This document shows, one piece after another, positions 14,182-16,826 of a stretch of DNA of 16,826 nucleotides. A model generated the notes under the pieces. The model worked only from the letters and a program-made list of their open reading frames with translations. It searched no databases and was not told the DNA's origin. The stretch comes from an uncultured Campylobacter sp. GTDB lineage: Bacteria > Campylobacterota > Campylobacteria > Campylobacterales > Campylobacteraceae. Position 1 is the first letter of the stretch. Every line of letters starts with the position of its first letter. The stretch is from NCBI GenBank assembly GCA_900539505.1, contig UQCL01000048.1, forward strand, positions 1-16,826, in the 5' to 3' direction. Both the position numbers and the translations under genes were made by a program.

Positions 14182-15054
14182 ATGAAATGGCAAGACGGAA
14201 GACGAAGCTCAAACGTGGAGGATGACCGCGCAAGCAGCATGCGCACGAGCTCCGGCTCGCTTGGGATGCTGATTCCGATCATCAGGTTTTTGCTCGGCTC
14301 AAAGATCGGGCGCATAGTGCTCGTAATCGGCGTGGTGGCGTATTTTATGGGTTACAACCCTTTGGCGCTTTTAGACGGGGGCGCTAGCACGCAGAGAGAG
14401 CCGACGGATAGCCCGCAGGAGCAGGAAAAGCTCGCCTTCGTCTCGGCGGTGCTAGCTCAAACCGAAGACGTCTGGGGCGAGATATTTAAAAGCGTGGGCG
14501 CGCGCTACGAGGAGCCCGGACTTCGGCTTTTCCGCGATCAGATAGCAAGCGGCTGCGGCTTTGCGAGCGCGCAGACGGGACCTTTTTATTGCCCGAGGGA
14601 CCATAAAATTTATCTGGATCTCGGTTTTTTTGATGAGCTTGCGAACAAATACAAAGCGGGCGGCGACTTCGCGCAGGCCTACGTCATCGCGCACGAAGTA
14701 GGGCATCACGTTCAAAATTTAGTCGGCACGCTGGAACAGGTCGCCGCTCTAAAAAGGCGCGCTCGCAGCGAAGCCGAGCAAAACGCGCTTCAGGTCAAAG
14801 TCGAGCTGCAAGCGGACTGCTACGCGGGGATCTGGGCGCATTATCTCGCAAAAGCTGGGCGCGTGCTGGAGGCGGGCGACATCGACGAGGCGCTAAATGC
14901 TGCCAGTGCGATCGGCGACGATACGTTGCAGCGCAAATTTAGCGGTCGCGTCGTGCCAGATTCCTTCACGCACGGCACCTCGGCGCAGCGCAAAGAGTGG
15001 TTTAAAAAAGGCCTAGCGGGCGGAAACCTAAAAGCTTGCTCGTTCGAGCCGTAA
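14182..15054 (+). CDS. YpfJ-type neutral zinc metallopeptidase, membrane-anchored
   Basis: This 290-residue protein belongs to the YpfJ/putative neutral zinc metallopeptidase family. It starts MKWQDGRRSSNVEDDR, the family's characteristic N-terminus, then has one transmembrane segment (about 29-57), a variable linker, and a periplasmic catalytic domain. The zinc motif HEVGHH is at 171-176 (His171, Glu172, His175), and the downstream ELQADCYAGIWAH (208-220) supplies the likely third ligand Glu208. Other family blocks are SGCGFASAQTGPFYCPRDHKIYLD-like residues at 123-146 and FSGRVVPDSFTHGTSAQR near the C-terminus. The length is complete. AAAGGA precedes the ATG and a TATAAT box lies upstream. 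The substrate is unknown for the family. It stands alone, divergent from infA. Confidence 0.92.
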   Translation: MKWQDGRRSSNVEDDRASSMRTSSGSLGMLIPIIRFLLGSKIGRIVLVIGVVAYFMGYNPLALLDGGASTQREPTDSPQEQEKLAFVSAVLAQTEDVWGEIFKSVGARYEEPGLRLFRDQIASGCGFASAQTGPFYCPRDHKIYLDLGFFDELANKYKAGGDFAQAYVIAHEVGHHVQNLVGTLEQVAALKRRARSEAEQNALQVKVELQADCYAGIWAHYLAKAGRVLEAGDIDEALNAASAIGDDTLQRKFSGRVVPDSFTHGTSAQRKEWFKKGLAGGNLKACSFEP

Positions 15055-15097
15055 TGCGCGATATGCAAATTTAACGTGGAGCGAGACGAGACACTAT

Positions 15098-15124
15098 ATG
15101 ACATACACTTGTGTGTAGTACAAT
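15098..15124 (+). promoter_or_regulatory. Promoter-like sequence with small palindrome in the scar region
   Basis: ATGACA (15098-15103) and TACAAT (15119-15124) resemble -35 and -10 boxes, but with a 15-base spacer, shorter than usual. Between them TACAC (15104-15108) and GTGTA (15113-15117) form a small inverted repeat, as in operators of autoregulated genes. The following ATG frame stops after eight codons, so no gene is attached now. It may be the leftover of a lost or inserted gene. Confidence 0.25.
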
Positions 15125-15152
15125 ATGAAATTTTATTCGCTACATATGTGAG

Positions 15153-15259
15153 TTCTACGATATCGCGAGTTTTGACGTGTGATCGCCTACGGCGATAGTA
15201 GAGGTGACAAGGAGATGTTGGAGTTTGCCGACGAGGCGCATTATAGGGTGTTTGAGTGA
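15153..15259 (+). pseudogene. Remnant of a HAD-IB (SerB-like) phosphatase gene
   Basis: The frame ending at TGA 15257-15259 encodes VIAYGDSRGDKEMLEFADEA followed by HYRVFE, which is HAD motif IV (GDSxGDxEML) and the C-terminus of HAD subfamily IB hydrolases. An in-frame TGA (15173-15175) lies just before it, and the rest of the roughly 200-residue protein is missing. Directly upstream in another frame, FYDIASFDV (15153-15179) could be the start of HAD motif I, so the gene may have suffered a large internal deletion; that part is weak. The remnant lies in a 250-base scar between the metallopeptidase gene and the AT-rich ATPase gene. Confidence 0.65.
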
Positions 15260-15267
15260 AAAAAAGG

Positions 15268-15300
15268 AAAAGCCAAGACAAAAAAGAGATCTTGGCTTTT
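15268..15300 (-). terminator. Intrinsic terminator for the OLD-like ATPase gene
   Basis: AAAAGCCAAGA (15268-15278) and TCTTGGCTTTT (15290-15300) form a perfect 11-bp stem with an 11-base loop. On the minus strand the stem is followed by CCTTTTTTTC, a good U-tract, 5 bases after the ATPase stop codon. On the plus strand it lies 8 bases after the HAD remnant stop but with only four T, so it may have been bidirectional. Confidence 0.8.
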
Positions 15301-15305
15301 AGCGG

Positions 15306-16784
15306 CTAAAATGTTGACAGGTAGTTGAACAGCTCAAAGAACTTGTCTTTGGTTCCTTCGTCTATTTTGATTTTGCCTTGCTCGACTTCATTTTTAAATT
15401 TGCTTGACATATCGCTTGATTTTTCATTCATTTCAAATTCATTTCTTAGCTCGGCACTAAAAAAGTCTTCTATTTCTTTAAAATTAGGATATTTTTCCTT
15501 AAATTGTTCATTGTTTGGTATGGCTATAAATTTATCGTCGTTTAGCTTTGTCATAGCTTCTCCTGCCTTGTCGCCATCTACTAAAAGTAGCACCCTATCG
15601 TCTTTTGCCGTTCTGGCTAGCGTTTTTAGTTCATTTGCTATTTTTTCTTGAGTAGGCGTAGTAACTGTATTTCTACTATTTTTAGTTTTATTATCCACCT
15701 TGCCAAGTCCGCTTATCGGTAAAAACAGTAACTTCTCCTCGCTGTTTCGCTCTTTTTCGTACAAAAAATTCATAGCCGTTAGGTAGTTATAGTCTGTTAT
15801 TCCCTCGACAAATATAAGCTTATCATTATATCCCACCAGACTAAGATATCCTGTGCCGAGACTTCTTTTTATTTCAGCTAAGGTGTCAGCTTCGTGATCT
15901 GGTATTATGGAAAAGTCATTTACTATAGTTGAGCCTTTGCCGCTAGATTTTACTATCCTTATCTCGTCAAGATGGCGAATATCTAAAATATGATTTGAGT
16001 GAGTAGAAACGATAAAGGTTATACCGTGTTTTTGTCCAAATTCTTTTAAAAATTGACGAATATCTTTTTGGGCCGGTATGCTTAGATGATTTTCCACTTC
16101 GTCTATCAGGACTATATCGCCATATCCTACTTTGTCTTGGTATAAAAAGTTAAAAAATAGATTAAAGAATTTTTTAAATCCGACACTTTGCTCGCTTAGA
16201 CTGATGCTTTCATTGTTTTTCTCAATACAAAAAGAGATACTTTGGGTTTCCGGTTTTATCTCAAAGTTGTAAACATCACTATCTGATTTGGCGTAATAAA
16301 GTTCATTAAAGCGCCTGTTTATAGTATTTTTTAAGATTTTATTTATCTCCTTTTCTGCTGTATTGTAAAAACTAGCGTCTTTGTCTTTTGATCTTTCGTA
16401 AGCTTTTTGTAGTTTTGATATATCAAATTCTATAGCATTAAACAATGCGATAAAAAATTCATTTTCCGATAACTGATCTGGTGTGGCTTTTAGATTTTCG
16501 TTTTTTATTTCATGCTCTTTGTAAAATACAATGTTTGGCACTGCCGGATAAAACCACAACGGTTCAATAATCAATGCTTTTATGTTTATAAATTTTGGAA
16601 GTTCTGGCTTTTGATTGTTGTGGTAATAAGCTTGTTTATTGCGTTCCCATAATTCAGTCAAAATTTCTCGTAGCCTATCATAATACCTTTCAAATTTATT
16701 GTATTCTCGGTGAAATATCGCACTACTTATATCCTTTGAAAGTTCATCAAAAATTTCCTTATTTTTTTGCATATATCTATTTTC
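15306..16784 (-). CDS. OLD-like AAA/ABC-type ATPase with C-terminal TOPRIM nuclease domain, 5' end missing
   Basis: This gene enters from beyond the contig end and ends at TAG 15306-15308. Counting from the first genomic ATG (16772; 488 residues), it shows an ABC-like signature SLSEQSVG (191-198), Walker B GDIVLIDEVENHL (218-230) with Glu225, the switch histidine in VSTHSNHILD (255-264), and a TOPRIM domain with Glu323 in FVEGITD and Asp399/Asp401 in LLVDGDKAGE. That order is typical of OLD-family nucleases, many of which act in phage defence. The Walker A loop is absent, so roughly the first hundred residues are missing. The frame stays open into adapter DNA at 16785, so the ATG at 16772 is probably internal. 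GC is about one third, far below the neighbours, suggesting transfer. A terminator follows at once, so partners would be upstream, off the contig. Confidence 0.85.
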   Translation of the reverse strand, partial: ENRYMQKNKEIFDELSKDISSAIFHREYNKFERYYDRLREILTELWERNKQAYYHNNQKPELPKFINIKALIIEPLWFYPAVPNIVFYKEHEIKNENLKATPDQLSENEFFIALFNAIEFDISKLQKAYERSKDKDASFYNTAEKEINKILKNTINRRFNELYYAKSDSDVYNFEIKPETQSISFCIEKNNESISLSEQSVGFKKFFNLFFNFLYQDKVGYGDIVLIDEVENHLSIPAQKDIRQFLKEFGQKHGITFIVSTHSNHILDIRHLDEIRIVKSSGKGSTIVNDFSIIPDHEADTLAEIKRSLGTGYLSLVGYNDKLIFVEGITDYNYLTAMNFLYEKERNSEEKLLFLPISGLGKVDNKTKNSRNTVTTPTQEKIANELKTLARTAKDDRVLLLVDGDKAGEAMTKLNDDKFIAIPNNEQFKEKYPNFKEIEDFFSAELRNEFEMNEKSSDMSSKFKNEVEQGKIKIDEGTKDKFFELFNYLSTF

Positions 16785-16826
16785 CTGTCTCTTATACACA
16801 TCTCCGAGCCCACGAGACTACGCTGC
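16785..16826. other. Illumina Nextera adapter sequence (assembly artefact)
   Basis: The contig ends with CTGTCTCTTATACACATCT (16785-16803), the Tn5 mosaic-end adapter used in Nextera libraries, then CCGAGCCCACGAGAC (16804-16818), the read-2 adapter arm, then TACGCTGC (16819-16826), which from memory is a Nextera i7 index (N721). These bases are synthetic, not genomic. Read on the minus strand they add a false start and the residues MYKRQ to the ATPase gene. Confidence 0.97.

Noticed and set aside
14841..15281. 146-codon open frame on the minus strand
   Set aside because: It is antisense to the metallopeptidase 3' end and to the HAD remnant, and its residues look random.
16773..16799. Start codon of the OLD-like gene at 16799
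   Set aside because: That ATG and the next four codons are adapter sequence; the gene is truncated at 16784.

Overview
The window looks like a chromosomal contig end from a Campylobacter-type epsilonproteobacterium. Grounds: the RpoA, S13, S4 and IF-1 sequences; the order infA-rpmJ-rpsM-rpsK-rpsD-rpoA-rplQ with no secY/map in front of it; a short MurE; the run nfu-hypothetical-murE...ybaB...ispA-tkt; -10 boxes of the TATAAT type without clear -35 boxes; and coding DNA of moderate to high GC between AT-rich spacers packed with AAATTT. The GC-richness of the genes argues against C. jejuni/C. coli and for one of the higher-GC oral or gut Campylobacter species. I cannot name the species.

Layout. 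123-1603 (+): a two-gene operon, ridA followed by a threonine-synthase-like PLP enzyme with a zinc ribbon. 1604-2008: empty spacer. 2009-2679 (-): a GrpB-family protein and tRNA-Ser(CGA). 2970-6191 (-): ispA-tkt-GyrI-like operon (isoprenoid precursor synthesis, pentose phosphate pathway, small ligand-binding protein). 6192-6785: a gap of about 0.6 kb without a convincing gene. 6786-9574 (-): a tightly coupled operon nfu-like / TPR-like hypothetical / murE / panD / ybaB, covering Fe-S delivery, peptidoglycan precursor, beta-alanine and a nucleoid protein, behind a clear TATAAT. 9608-10083: a spacer with direct repeats and a possible decayed gene. 10084-13993 (-): an L,D-transpeptidase-fold protein downstream of the alpha ribosomal operon infA-rplQ. 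14182-15054 (+): a membrane-anchored YpfJ-type zinc metallopeptidase, divergent from infA. 15055-15305: a scar holding the last codons of a HAD-IB phosphatase gene, then an intrinsic terminator. 15306-16784 (-): an AT-rich, 5'-truncated AAA/ABC-type ATPase with a C-terminal TOPRIM domain (OLD-like), probably acquired horizontally and a candidate phage-defence gene.

The final 42 bases (16785-16826) are not genome: they match the Illumina Nextera transposase adapter plus the start of an index. They create a false start and false first residues for the ATPase gene, and they prove that the gene runs off the contig.

Most of the window is ordinary housekeeping. The parts worth a second look are the truncated OLD-like gene and its insertion scar, a perfect hairpin in the rpmJ-rpsM leader, hairpins built on AAATTT directly after stop codons, the strong excess of AAATTT even inside GC-rich genes, and the ridA-PLP enzyme pairing. 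I found no CRISPR array, insertion sequence, rRNA or origin.
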